A DNA stretch of 64,000 bases from Thermodesulfobacteriota bacterium. GTDB lineage: Bacteria > Desulfobacterota_D > UBA1144 > Nemesobacterales > UBA2774. The number at the start of each line of letters is the position of its first letter. Positions within the stretch are counted from its first letter, which is position 1. Shown here in pieces: positions 1 through 8,943 of this stretch. Under the pieces are notes generated by a model that saw only the letters and a program-made list of their open reading frames with translations, searched no databases and was not told the DNA's origin. A program made the translations under genes and the position numbers. The stretch spans positions 346,681 to 410,680 of the forward strand of contig DAOKYU010000001.1 in the NCBI GenBank assembly GCA_035325995.1, written 5' to 3'.

Positions 1-297
1 TTCCCTTGCCTACGTCGAAAAGCACACAAACGTGTGTGCAGGGGAAATCTGCGAAGGCCCGGGAGGAGGCGTAATCGTCCCTCTGCGTCTGAGCTGATTG
101 CCGATAACTTCTCCGGGTCGGAAATGAGGTACGCCACGCGTGCTCGAAATAGACGCCGCAGTGTGTAGATCGCGGAAATCAACTTATGAGCGCCGGTGTA
201 TGTAGCCGATGTGTTCTTCGATCGGAGGGAGGACGCCATGCGCGCGGGAGGCAAGCAGGGCTTGTGATATCAGTGTCAATAAGTCGCAGGCTTATTT
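1..297. other. Left-edge intergenic sequence, no gene recognised
   Basis: No convincing coding frame is seen here. Positions 22-39 form a perfect 7-bp inverted repeat (GCACACA / TGTGTGC, 4-base loop), but no T-run follows it, so it is not a clear terminator. Confidence 0.5.
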
Positions 298-1413
298 CTA
301 TCTGCCGAGAAATTCCCCGACCGGTTTCAGTGTTTCGGTGTTGTCGCAGATTATCTTGAGTATCACCACTATGGGGACGGCTATCAAAGCCCCCGGCACC
401 CCCCAGAGCCACCCCCAGAAGAGAAGCGCCAGGAATATGACTATAGGATTCATGACCAGACGCCGCCCGAGTATGAACGGCGTGACGAAGTTACCCTCGA
501 TACCGTTTATTACGAAGTAGGCGAGGGGAGGCAGAATCGCGTCGGCGACGCTGTCGAAGCTCGTTATGGCGACGAGTGCGATTACTGTAATACCGACGAC
601 GGGGCCGAGGTACATTATGAAGTTTAAAAGCCCGGCGACGGCGCCCCAGAGGAACGGGCTCGGCATGCCGAGTATGTACATCGCCGTTCCGACTATAGCG
701 CCGAGACATATGTTGATCGCGACGACGGTGTAGAGGTAGACCGATATATCGCTCTCGACCTTCCGTGCGAGCTCGACGGCCTTCTTCTTGTCGCTCAGCG
801 TGGGGAGGACGTTTATGATTTTTCTCAAGAACATGTCGCCTGAGACGAGAAGGAAATAGAGGAGTATTATCGTGGTCGCTAGCCCGAACACCAGCTCCGA
901 CGTCTCGTAAATGAGCCTGTTCAGAAATCCCGTCTTCCCTACGGCGACCGTCGCCCCGCCGGATTCGGACCCCACGTCCACTATATCCTCGACGCTCTTT
1001 GTGGCCTCGCCTATTTTCTCGACGGGCTTCGTTATGAACCTCAGCTTCTCCTCGACGGTCCGAAGGCTCTCGGGTGCGCGGTCCACCCAGTCGGCGGCCG
1101 GCTGATAGAAGATGGAGAAGGAGGCAGTGACCACGAGCAGCAGCGCGGTGATGACGAGGGCGGAGCCGAGAACCCGCGGAACGCGGACCCTCTCCAGGGC
1201 GTCCACGGCCGGGGAGAGGAGGAGGTTTAAAAGGAGCGCGAAGAAAACCGGGATGAAAATCGCCCGACCGAAATAGAGCGTATAGACGACGGCCAGGACG
1301 AATAAACCCGTGAGCGCGACGCCGGCCGCCTTTGCCCGAGGCCAGGGGGATACCCCGGGCTTTTCGCCCGGTCCGTTGTTGCCGGGAATGGATTTTGTTT
1401 TTTCGTCGCTCAT
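298..1413 (-). CDS. AI-2E family transporter (putative permease)
   Basis: This 371-residue polytopic membrane protein fits the AI-2E/PerM transporter family (PF01594). Two hydrophobic segments lie near residues 32-65, another near 83-105, and a dense membrane block covers about 170-360. Between them is the family's typical soluble stretch (about 105-165). The C-terminal part has the characteristic glycine/proline-rich membrane core, with a LLNFIMYLGP-like stretch and a GNFVTPFILGRRL-like stretch. Family members export signalling molecules or act as Na+(Li+)/H+ antiporters, so the substrate cannot be assigned. The ATG follows a run of purines on the minus strand. It is transcribed alone, divergently from the small proline-rich gene at 1615. 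Confidence 0.85.
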   Translation of the reverse strand: MSDEKTKSIPGNNGPGEKPGVSPWPRAKAAGVALTGLFVLAVVYTLYFGRAIFIPVFFALLLNLLLSPAVDALERVRVPRVLGSALVITALLLVVTASFSIFYQPAADWVDRAPESLRTVEEKLRFITKPVEKIGEATKSVEDIVDVGSESGGATVAVGKTGFLNRLIYETSELVFGLATTIILLYFLLVSGDMFLRKIINVLPTLSDKKKAVELARKVESDISVYLYTVVAINICLGAIVGTAMYILGMPSPFLWGAVAGLLNFIMYLGPVVGITVIALVAITSFDSVADAILPPLAYFVINGIEGNFVTPFILGRRLVMNPIVIFLALLFWGWLWGVPGALIAVPIVVILKIICDNTETLKPVGEFLGR

Positions 1414-1482
1414 TTCGTTATCCCGTGCCGGAGTATCCCCATGCGCGGCGGAGAATTCGCCCCGGCCCGGATGTCTCCATCA

Positions 1483-1511
1483 ATTATTCGTCACGGCGGA
1501 TTCGTATTCAA
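1483..1511 (-). promoter_or_regulatory. Possible sigma-70 promoter for the AI-2E family gene
   Basis: On the minus strand TTGAAT (-35, 1506-1511) and AATAAT (-10, 1483-1488) are separated by 17 bp, about 70 bp upstream of the ATG at 1413. This is inferred from consensus likeness only. Confidence 0.4.
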
Positions 1512-1614
1512 TATATATTTGCGGCCGGAATTCCAGGCGGAATCCGAGCTTTAATATGTTAACATTCTTGATGGGTGACTGAGGGATGGGCGATTTTATT
1601 ACGGGGAGACAGTC

Positions 1615-1782
1615 ATGACGGAAATGCACAATGGAGACGACAGAAGAGGATATCGTTTCGACCGTCCGAATCCGGACATACCACCGGAGATACCTCCGCC
1701 CGATCCGGAGCCGGGCCCGCCTCCGGAGATTCCGCCTCCGGACCCGACGGATTCAGTCGAGGAAGACGGCAAGAGAGGCTGA
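1615..1782 (+). CDS. Small proline-rich protein (55 aa), unknown function
   Basis: The ATG at 1615 opens a 55-codon frame, with a GGGGAG ribosome-binding sequence 7 bp upstream. The product has a charged N-terminus (MTEMHNGDDRRGYRF), then a proline-rich tract with two copies of PPEIPPPDP, and an acidic/basic tail. There is no signal peptide or membrane segment. The strict repeat in the protein and the well-placed ribosome-binding site favour a real gene. Larger frames on either strand here lack comparable start signals and are probably shadows. I do not recognise a function. Short Pro-rich proteins of this kind are usually disordered. Confidence 0.55.
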   Translation: MTEMHNGDDRRGYRFDRPNPDIPPEIPPPDPEPGPPPEIPPPDPTDSVEEDGKRG

Positions 1783-2005
1783 AGGGATCTCTGTTTTCCC
1801 GGGCGTGCGCCTTGTCTTTCCCGCCTCCGTTCAAGGGGACGGACGCGGCTCAGGGTGAATCGGGAACCCGGCGGTTTTCCGGCCGGGTGAGCAGGCTTTG
1901 AATCATGCGGCTTATCCCGCGGCGGAGTTGCTGCATCCATACGTATACGGGATGCGGCCGGCTTGACTGTAGGGAGTCCCGGAAAACGCCGGGGAGGAGA
2001 GCGAT

Positions 2006-3583
2006 ATGAGCTGGAAAGAAATCACGGCAGGAAAAATAGAGGACTTCGAAGAAAACGGCCTTAAGACCGTCGAGGTCGACGGCGCGAAAATACTGATAGC
2101 GAGGGTGGGAGACGAGTTTCATGCGCTGAGCGCCTTCTGTACGCATTACGGCGCCCCGCTCGAAAAGGGGATCCTCAGCGACGGGAGGATCGTGTGCCCG
2201 TGGCACCATACGTGTTTTAAAGCCAGGAACGGGGACGTCCTGGATCCCCCGGCGACGGATGCGCTCGTTTCTTACGAAGCGTGGAAGGACGGGGAGAATC
2301 TCAAGGTCAGAATTCCGGAGGATCCGCCCGGGCGGCGTCTGCCCGAAATGACGCGCCGGGACCCGAAAGCCGACGACAGGACGTTCGTCATAATCGGCGG
2401 GGGCGCCGCGGGTTATTACGCAGCCCAGAGTTTCAGGGAAAACGGGTTTAAGGGCAGGGTTATCATGATAACGAGGGAGAGAAGGCTCCCGTACGACCGC
2501 CCGAACCTGAGTAAGGATTATCTTCACGGCAAGGCCAAGGACGAATGGATGCCACTCAGGGAAGATACTTTTTACGCCGACCACGACATAGAGATAGTCG
2601 AGGGGAAAGAGGTGGTGTCCCTCGAAGCTGACACGGGAAAGGTAGTCCTCGCCGACGGCGGGACGATGGAGCCGGACGGCGTCCTCGTGGCGACGGGTGG
2701 GCGCCCGAGAAAGCTGGGGGTTCCGGGCTCGGAGCTCGGGAATATCTTTACGCTGAGGAGCTTCGACGACGCCGACGCCGTCATAGCCGCCGCGAAGAGC
2801 GCGTCGAGGGCGGTCGTCATAGGGGCGAGCTTCATCGGCATGGAGGCCGCTCACAGCCTTACGGAGCTCGGCCTCGAGGTAACCGTGGCGGGCAAGGAAG
2901 CGGTGCCGTTCGAGCACGTCTTCGGCGAGGAGATAGGACTCCTTCTCAAGCGCGAGCACGAGGGGCACGGCGTCGTTTTCGAGCTGGAAAAGAACGTTTC
3001 CAGGTTTTTCGGCGAGGACAGGGTGGAAAAGGTTTTACTCAACGACGGGACCGAAATCGAAACCGATATGGTGCTGGTCGGCATAGGGGTCGTCCCCGAA
3101 ACCGGGTTCGTGAAGGGTATAGAGCTGCTTCCCGACGGGAGCATCCCCGTGGACGGTTATCTCCACGCCGCTGGCAATGTCTTCGCCGCCGGGGACATCG
3201 CGTCGTACCCGGACTTGAGGGCCGGCACGCGGGCGCGCATAGAGCACTGGCGCGTCGCCATGCAGCAGGGGAGGACGGCCGCGATGAACATGCTGGGGAT
3301 GGAAGTGCGTTATGGAGGGGTGCCGTTCTTCTGGACGGACCAGGCGGGCCTGAACCTTCAGTACGTGGGCCACGCGTCGTCGTGGGACAGCCTGATTACG
3401 TGGGGGAGCGTCGAGGACAAGGAATTCATCACCTTTTATGTGTCGAACGGGGTCGTTCTGGCCGCGTGCGGGCACTGGAGAGATGCCGAGATGGCCGTTA
3501 TCGAGGAGCTTTTCAGGCTAAAGAAAATGCCCTGGCCCGAAGAGCTCGCTTCGGGGCCGATCGACCTGAAGGCCCTGCTTTGA
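2006..3583 (+). CDS. Rieske [2Fe-2S]-AIF-type FAD/NAD(P)H oxidoreductase fusion
   Basis: This 525-residue protein joins a Rieske ferredoxin domain (about 1-105) to a pyridine-nucleotide-disulfide-type flavoprotein reductase (about 125-525). The cluster ligands are visible as C45-x-H47 (CTHYGAPLEKG) and C64-x2-H67 (CPWHHTCF). The FAD-binding GGGAAG lies at 131-136, a second Rossmann motif (VIGASFIGMEAA) binds NAD(P)H, and AAGDIA near the C-terminus completes the FAD site. The layout is that of AIFL/AIFM3-like and ferredoxin-reductase-like proteins. It should be a soluble electron-transfer reductase, with no dioxygenase partner nearby. The start has a GGGGAGGAGAG ribosome-binding site. Its physiological acceptor is unknown. 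Confidence 0.88.
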   Translation: MSWKEITAGKIEDFEENGLKTVEVDGAKILIARVGDEFHALSAFCTHYGAPLEKGILSDGRIVCPWHHTCFKARNGDVLDPPATDALVSYEAWKDGENLKVRIPEDPPGRRLPEMTRRDPKADDRTFVIIGGGAAGYYAAQSFRENGFKGRVIMITRERRLPYDRPNLSKDYLHGKAKDEWMPLREDTFYADHDIEIVEGKEVVSLEADTGKVVLADGGTMEPDGVLVATGGRPRKLGVPGSELGNIFTLRSFDDADAVIAAAKSASRAVVIGASFIGMEAAHSLTELGLEVTVAGKEAVPFEHVFGEEIGLLLKREHEGHGVVFELEKNVSRFFGEDRVEKVLLNDGTEIETDMVLVGIGVVPETGFVKGIELLPDGSIPVDGYLHAAGNVFAAGDIASYPDLRAGTRARIEHWRVAMQQGRTAAMNMLGMEVRYGGVPFFWTDQAGLNLQYVGHASSWDSLITWGSVEDKEFITFYVSNGVVLAACGHWRDAEMAVIEELFRLKKMPWPEELASGPIDLKALL

Positions 3584-4071
3584 CGGGCCTTCGGGCGGCC
3601 GCCGGACTCGCTCGCGAGACGTTTTCGTGGTGAGTAAACGGCGCAATTCCGGTATGTCCGCCGAAGCTTTAATCATCGATATTCCCCCGGGTGATAATAA
3701 TTTGCGTTTTATTCTCCGGTTACCTATACTTAGATTGGAGTCCGGTGACATTCGTTGCCGGTGCCAGGGGCGAAAGGGGCGACCTGTCCTTTTCATTCCC
3801 GCTTGCTGCAACCGGGAAGCCGTGTACGTTGCGGGCATGAGTTTTCCCCGCCGCGATGTGCGGTCCTCCGAAGCCGGGTTGGCCGTATGCGTCCGGTGAT
3901 ATTTCCGGGTGCAAATATATCACAAGTGATTATTCGTATACGTTCTGCACTCGCAGTAGTACCGGGAGTTGTCTCGTTTTGTCTCGGACCGAAGGTGGAG
4001 CCGAAGCCATCGAGAGACTTTAGACCATGAGTTATGCAGCCTAATTCTCCTCTGTCAAAGAAGGACTGCCG
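3584..4071. other. 488-bp intergenic region upstream of the CPA2 antiporter
   Basis: No gene is recognised. Short open frames here lack ribosome-binding sites and resemble no family. The only structure noted is a set of GTGAT/ATCAC half-sites at 3896-3930, listed separately. Confidence 0.5.
3896..3930. promoter_or_regulatory. Inverted-repeat cluster, possible operator for the antiporter gene
   Basis: GTGATAT (3896-3902) is inverted by ATATCAC (3917-3923), and ATCAC (3919-3923) pairs again with GTGAT (3926-3930) across two bases. Three half-sites of one 5-mer in 35 bp suggest a regulator-binding site about 145-175 bp upstream of the antiporter ATG. No regulator is assigned. Confidence 0.3.
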
Positions 4072-5820
4072 ATGCATGAAATATCTCTTATAACGACCAT
4101 AGCGCTCAGCCTGGCTGCGGCGCTCGTCTTCGGCCTTCTCGCAAAGCGTCTCGGTCTGTCCCCGATAATAGGCTATTTGATAGCCGGTATAATCGTCGGC
4201 CCTTACACTCCGGGAATCTCCGGCGACCCTGTCATCGCCTCGCAGCTCGCGGAAATAGGCGTGATCCTGCTCATGTTCGGGGTGGGCCTCCATTTCCGGC
4301 TGAAGGATCTTCTGGCCGTGAAATCCATAGCCATACCCGGCGCCATCGGCCAGAGCTTCGCGGCGACCGTGGCCTGCACGGCTATCGCTGTGATCGTCGG
4401 CTGGTCGTGGCAGGAGGGAATCGTCTTCGGCATAGCAGTATCGGTGGCGAGCACGGTCGTACTGTTGAGATCGCTTCTCGATATGGGCCTTCTTGACGCG
4501 CCCGAGGGGCACGCCGCCGTAGGCTGGCTCATCGTGGAGGATATTATCACCGTGCTCGTCCTGGTTCTCCTTCCGCCGCTTGCGGCGAGTGCGGAAGGCG
4601 AGGGCGGAATCTTCAAGACTGCGGGCATAGCGGTTGTAAAGCTCGTCGTACTTACTGTTATAATGATGTTCGCCGGCGCCCGGTTCGTGCCGCATCTTCT
4701 GTACAGGGTGGCGCGTCTGAGGTCGCGCGAGCTTTTCACGCTAACGGTTCTCGTGATGGCGATTTCCGTGGCCACGGTATCCTACCTCGCCTTCGGGGCG
4801 TCCATGGCGCTCGGCGCGTTTCTGGCGGGCATGGTAGTCGGCCAGTCCAAGGTCAGCCACCAGGCCGCGGCCGACGCTCTTCCTCTCAGGGACGCGTTCG
4901 CGGTTCTCTTCTTCGTTGCCGTGGGCATGTTGTTCGATTACAGGACGGTCCTGGATTCGCCTTTTCTCATGATCGGTATCGTTGCAGTCATAATAATTGT
5001 AAAACCGCTGGCTGCGCTCATTATAACGCTCATATCGGGTTATTCCCTCAGAACCGGGCTTACTGTCGCCGGGGGGCTCGCGCAGATAGGGGAATTCTCG
5101 TTCATCCTCGCCGAGTTCGCGAAGTCTCTTAAACTCATACCGGGGGAGGCGCACAACGTCCTCGTCGCAGGGGCGATAATTTCGATAAGCCTGAACCCGT
5201 GGATATTCAGATCGTTCTTGGCGCTCGAGCCGCGCCTGAGCCGCATACGGTGGCTGAATTCCTTCATCGAGATACGGGGTGGCAAATCGGGAGAGAAGGC
5301 CAATGCAAGGGCTATCGAGCAGGAGCCCAAACCCTCGAGCGTGCGCTCGATAGTGGTGGGCTACGGTCCGGTAGGTCAGAACGTGACGAAGATACTGTAC
5401 GAATTCGGTATAGAGCCGACTATAATCGAGCTCAACATCGACACCGTGCTCGAAATCCAGGCCGAGGGGCATCACGCCATATACGGGGACGCGTCGCGCA
5501 GCGAGATACTGGAGGTCGCCGGCATAACGACAGCGAAGTATCTCATAGTAACGATGCCTCATTCCGAGATGAGTCTCGGTATAGTCCATACGGCCCGGGA
5601 GGAGAACCCGGAGGTCCGCATACTGGCCCGGGCGAGGTTCCTTCATCAGGTAGAGGGGCTGGAGCACGCAGGGACTACGATAGTACGATGCGACGAGGCG
5701 GAGGCCGCGCATGCATTGGCCGAGGCGCTGCTCCAGGATATAAAGGCGCCGAAGACGCAGATCGAGGCTATAATTGCGGCGGCCGTGGAAGGGGATGACT
5801 CGAAAGTAAAGCTCGACTAG
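4072..5820 (+). CDS. CPA2-family K+/Na+:H+ antiporter with RCK (TrkA-N) domain
   Basis: The 582-residue protein has an N-terminal Na+/H+-exchanger domain of about twelve membrane helices (1-385). A linker and a cytoplasmic RCK/TrkA-N nucleotide-binding domain follow; its GYGPVG motif is at 430-435. The conserved acidic pair of the CPA transport core is visible in GWLIVEDI (151-158). This is the layout of KefB/KefC/YbaL-type proteins, which exchange K+ (or Na+) for protons at the inner membrane under nucleotide or thiol control. No KefF/KefG-type partner is adjacent. The ATG at 4072 precedes the first helix; the ribosome-binding site is weak (AAGGA about 8 bp upstream). It is a monocistron, convergent with the sigma-54 regulator gene. 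Confidence 0.9.
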   Translation: MHEISLITTIALSLAAALVFGLLAKRLGLSPIIGYLIAGIIVGPYTPGISGDPVIASQLAEIGVILLMFGVGLHFRLKDLLAVKSIAIPGAIGQSFAATVACTAIAVIVGWSWQEGIVFGIAVSVASTVVLLRSLLDMGLLDAPEGHAAVGWLIVEDIITVLVLVLLPPLAASAEGEGGIFKTAGIAVVKLVVLTVIMMFAGARFVPHLLYRVARLRSRELFTLTVLVMAISVATVSYLAFGASMALGAFLAGMVVGQSKVSHQAAADALPLRDAFAVLFFVAVGMLFDYRTVLDSPFLMIGIVAVIIIVKPLAALIITLISGYSLRTGLTVAGGLAQIGEFSFILAEFAKSLKLIPGEAHNVLVAGAIISISLNPWIFRSFLALEPRLSRIRWLNSFIEIRGGKSGEKANARAIEQEPKPSSVRSIVVGYGPVGQNVTKILYEFGIEPTIIELNIDTVLEIQAEGHHAIYGDASRSEILEVAGITTAKYLIVTMPHSEMSLGIVHTAREENPEVRILARARFLHQVEGLEHAGTTIVRCDEAEAAHALAEALLQDIKAPKTQIEAIIAAAVEGDDSKVKLD

Positions 5821-5869
5821 CAGCTCTCGCGTAAGCGTCGGTGGAGGAGGATTTTATTTATACCGCACT

Positions 5870-7246
5870 TTAGCCGAGGAGCCCCATCTTCTTCATCCTG
5901 TACCGGAGATTCTGCCTGTTCATCTTGAGCGCCACCGCGGCGCGGGTCTGGTTCCAGTTATTCTGTTCGAGCGTTTTTCTTATTATCTTCTGCTCGATGT
6001 CTTCGAGGGACGAATCGTCGAGATCGACTTCGAGCTTCATCCTTCCGTTCTGCTCGTCGAGGTTTACGTTCCCCCCCTCCGTGTCGAGTGAAATATAACG
6101 CGGGTTGAGCTCCTCTCCCTCGCTCAGTATCATGGCCCGCTCGACGGTGCTCCTGAGCTCGCGCACGTTGCCCGGCCAGTTGTAGGCGTGAAAGGCGCGC
6201 TTCACTTCCTCGGGGACGGTCTTTATGGTCTTGTTTATGTCGTTATTGAAGAACCGGATGAAATGGTCCGTAAGGAGCGGGATGTCTTCTTTCCTTTCCC
6301 TGAGGCACGGCATTTCGAAGCCGATCACGTTGAGCCTGTGGTAGAGGTCCTGCCTGAATTTGCCGTTTTTCACCTCGTCTCTGAGCTCTTTGTTCGTGGC
6401 GGCGATCACCTGGAGATCGACCTTGATATCTTTTTTCCCCCCGAGCCTCCTGAACTTTCTTTCCTCGACGACCTTGACGAGCTTGGCCTGGAGATTAAGG
6501 CTCATGTCTCCTATTTCGTCGAGGAGAATCGTCCCGCCGTCCGCGTCCTCGAATATCCCCGACTTCGATTTCTTGGCGTCCGTGAAGGAGCCGGCTTCGA
6601 ATCCGAAGAGCTCGCTTTCGAGCAGGTTCTCCGGTATCGCGGCGCAGTTCATTTCGAGAAACGGCTTTTCGGCCCGCCGCCCGGTATAGTGGAGCACTTT
6701 CGCGGCGAGCCCCTTTCCAGTCCCGGTCTCGCCCGTGATAAGCACCATGCGCGGATCCTCGGCCGCGAGTTTCGTGAGAAGCCCCGTCAGGTTTTTTATT
6801 ACCGGGCTCACCCCTATGAGCGCCCCGATGCCGTGCTTCTGCTTTTCGTGCTTTGTCGCCACGTCCACTGTCTTTTTGAGATTCGCGGAGTTAAGCGCGT
6901 TCTGGAGTATGATTTTGATCTTGTCCACGGGGAAGGGCTTTTCGACGAAGTCGTACGCGCCCAGACGCATGGCCGATACGGCCGCTTCGATGTAGCCGTG
7001 CGCGGTGATCATTATCGTTATCGGCGGCCGCTCGAGCTCGTTAAGGCTTTTTATGACGTCGAGGCCGCTTATGTCGGGCAGCTTGAGATCGATAATCGCG
7101 ACGCGGGGCGTCTGCTCCCTGGCGATCCCGATTCCCTCCTTTCCGGTAAATGCTGTGAGAACGTCGTACCCGGAATCCGAGAGGTTCTTGGCGAGCTTCT
7201 TCGTGAAGAACACCTCGTCGTCTACCAGCAATATGGTCTTCGGCAT
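5870..7246 (-). CDS. Sigma-54-dependent NtrC-family response regulator (GSFTDA variant)
   Basis: This 458-residue regulator has a receiver domain (1-120, phosphoacceptor D53), an AAA+ domain (about 140-370) and a FIS-type helix-turn-helix at the C-terminus (about 415-458). Walker A is GETGTGKG (172-179) and Walker B is TILLDEIGD (239-247). The loop that normally reads GAFTGA and touches sigma-54 reads GSFTDA (219-224). The central Phe-Thr is kept but the second Gly is Asp. The start codon overlaps the stop of the upstream kinase gene (TAATG), so the two form a translationally coupled pair. It is a good candidate for the activator of the three sigma-54 promoters at 8859, 11984 and 14899; this is inferred from proximity and shared upstream palindromes. 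Confidence 0.92.
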   Translation of the reverse strand: MPKTILLVDDEVFFTKKLAKNLSDSGYDVLTAFTGKEGIGIAREQTPRVAIIDLKLPDISGLDVIKSLNELERPPITIMITAHGYIEAAVSAMRLGAYDFVEKPFPVDKIKIILQNALNSANLKKTVDVATKHEKQKHGIGALIGVSPVIKNLTGLLTKLAAEDPRMVLITGETGTGKGLAAKVLHYTGRRAEKPFLEMNCAAIPENLLESELFGFEAGSFTDAKKSKSGIFEDADGGTILLDEIGDMSLNLQAKLVKVVEERKFRRLGGKKDIKVDLQVIAATNKELRDEVKNGKFRQDLYHRLNVIGFEMPCLRERKEDIPLLTDHFIRFFNNDINKTIKTVPEEVKRAFHAYNWPGNVRELRSTVERAMILSEGEELNPRYISLDTEGGNVNLDEQNGRMKLEVDLDDSSLEDIEQKIIRKTLEQNNWNQTRAAVALKMNRQNLRYRMKKMGLLG

Positions 7247-8574
7247 TATACTCCCTCCGTCGTGGTTATTTCCCCTTCGCTGAGGTTCGTGGGCAGCATG
7301 AGAGTGAACCGGCTGCCTTTCTCCTCACGGCTTTCGACCGTTATCTTTCCTTTATGGACTTCGATTATGCGCTTCGATATGGCGAGCCCGAGACCGGTGC
7401 CTGTTTTCTTTGTAGAGAAGAACGGCTCGAATATCCTTTCCATATCCATTGGCGCGATGCCCGAGCCCGAATCGGAAACCTCTATGTTGAACGTGTCGCC
7501 GGAATTGTAGGACCTTATGGTGATCTTCCCGCCCGGGCTGTCTATCGAGTCAATGGCGTTGATGACGAGATTCATAAGCACCTGTTCCATCAACTCGAAA
7601 TCGAGGACTATTTCGAGATCGTCCGGACACGGGACGACTTCGATGTCTATGGCCTTTAGTATCGCACCGGGGGAGGTGAGGCCGACGACCCTTTCCACGA
7701 GCTCGTTCGGGTTGCCGCTTACGAGGCTGACCTCGCGCGGCTTCGCGAGCTGGAAGAGCTCTTTTATTATATTGTCGAGTCTGCCGACTTCGCTTATTAT
7801 CTCCTGGATCCTGCCGTCACGCTCGCCGTAAATGTTCCCCGACTTCAGGTTCTCGAGCGCGACCGCTATGCCGGAGAGCGGGTTTCGGATTTCGTGGGCA
7901 ATCCTGGTGGCAATTTCTCCGATCGTGGCCAGCTTCTCCGTTCTTAGAAGCTCGATATGCTTTTCTTCGAGGTCCGCCTTTACCTCGCCGACCTTCTCTT
8001 CGATCACTCTGTTAAAGTTCCTCGTCTCTTCGAGGAGCATATTGTTGAGCGCATCCTTTCGTTCGAGCTCGGCGTTCTTTTTTTCGAGCTCGCCGTGCTC
8101 CCTTTCTATGCTCGAAAGCATCCGGTTGAACGACGTAACCAGCTTCGCTATCTCGTCCGTGCCGTGTATGTCATTTACCCTGTAGGAGTAATCGCCGTCC
8201 CTCACGTTTTCGGCAGCCTCGACGAGGCTGAGTATCGGCCTCGTGATCCTCCTCGGAAACAACACCGTGATTATGCCGCCGAAGAGTATGGCCAGCGCGG
8301 CCACGGAAATAATGTTCATGTAGGCAATCGCTATCTGCCGGTCGGCGGCTTTTATGGCCCCGAAGAGGCTCTCCTTCTCGAAAATATTTTGAGGCGCTCC
8401 GCTTTCGTCGTCGGCAGCGCCCGAAATTATTTCGGTAAGGGTATATTGCCTGTCGCCAATCGTCGATTTCGTATTTTTGAGCCCGTCGATGCTGAACAGA
8501 CAAAACAGGCTCACGGCGATGATTATCAGAAGCATTACGAGATATCCGATCGTTATTTGTTTATCGAGAGTCAT
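7246..8574 (-). CDS. Sensor histidine kinase (HAMP, HisKA, HATPase_c)
   Basis: The 442-residue kinase has membrane helices at about 8-28 and 82-107 flanking a short periplasmic loop (about 30-80). A HAMP domain (110-160), a coiled coil (155-215), the H-box AHEIRNPLSG with H227, and the ATP-binding N and G boxes (NLVINAID, SGSGI, GTGLGL) follow. A frame extending 32 codons upstream exists, but the ATG at 8574 has the AGGGGATA ribosome-binding site and starts immediately before the first helix, so I chose it. The short sensory loop is typical of AtoS/ZraS-like kinases that sense envelope or metal conditions; the signal is unknown. It should phosphorylate D53 of the coupled regulator. Confidence 0.9.
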   Translation of the reverse strand: MTLDKQITIGYLVMLLIIIAVSLFCLFSIDGLKNTKSTIGDRQYTLTEIISGAADDESGAPQNIFEKESLFGAIKAADRQIAIAYMNIISVAALAILFGGIITVLFPRRITRPILSLVEAAENVRDGDYSYRVNDIHGTDEIAKLVTSFNRMLSSIEREHGELEKKNAELERKDALNNMLLEETRNFNRVIEEKVGEVKADLEEKHIELLRTEKLATIGEIATRIAHEIRNPLSGIAVALENLKSGNIYGERDGRIQEIISEVGRLDNIIKELFQLAKPREVSLVSGNPNELVERVVGLTSPGAILKAIDIEVVPCPDDLEIVLDFELMEQVLMNLVINAIDSIDSPGGKITIRSYNSGDTFNIEVSDSGSGIAPMDMERIFEPFFSTKKTGTGLGLAISKRIIEVHKGKITVESREEKGSRFTLMLPTNLSEGEITTTEGV

Positions 8575-8740
8575 CAATATCCCCTGTGCGTATAAAATCC
8601 GGCTCGCAAAATAGAAATGGCAAATTCGGTGCCACGTGGGGGTCGTGTGCGAATGAACGGATATAATCAATAATGACGCGGTGTTAAGTGTGAACGCTCA
8701 CTTGTCGCCGTATGTGAAGCCCCCGAGGCGTACAGGCCTA

Positions 8741-8784
8741 ACTGTACAAATTTAAACAGTCGATACTTTTCGATATTAAACACT
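8741..8784. promoter_or_regulatory. Tandem upstream activator sites (UAS pair A)
   Basis: Two imperfect 20-bp palindromes, ACTGTACAAATTTAAACAGT (8741-8760) and ACTTTTCGATATTAAACACT (8765-8784), have centres exactly 24 bp apart. The first pairs at 8 of 10 half-site positions. The second shares the 12-mer CGATATTAAACA with the site at 11879. They lie about 86 bp (nearer centre) upstream of the -24 element at 8860, a usual position for NtrC-family enhancer sites. They also sit in the intergenic region shared with the divergent kinase gene, so autoregulation is possible. Confidence 0.6.
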
Positions 8785-8858
8785 CAGGGACCTGTCGTGC
8801 CCTGCGGGGCCTCTGTAAGCCTCTATCAATAATGGGTATTACGGGCTCCTCGGCGGAG

Positions 8859-8873
8859 CGGCATGGTTTTTGC
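8859..8873 (+). promoter_or_regulatory. Sigma-54 (-24/-12) promoter upstream of the cupredoxin gene
   Basis: CGGCAT-N5-TTGC matches the sigma-54 consensus TGGCAC-N5-TTGC, with the invariant GG (8860-8861) and GC (8872-8873) at the required spacing. Transcription would start near 8885, about 60 bp before the ATG at 8944. Confidence 0.65.
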
Positions 8874-8943
8874 CCGTTTCGGTGTATGGACGGAACAGAG
8901 ACCAATGACGACGGAATAAGACGGATTAAAAGGAGACCGACAA

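Noticed and set aside
1850..2968. A 372-codon minus-strand frame over the Rieske/AIF gene
   Set aside because: The plus strand carries Rieske and Rossmann motifs in frame; the antisense product has no recognisable features.
6188..7510. A 440-codon open frame on the plus strand antisense to the regulator gene
   Set aside because: The opposite strand encodes a complete receiver/AAA/HTH protein with catalytic motifs. The antisense frame has no recognisable domain and arises from the GC-rich codon pattern.
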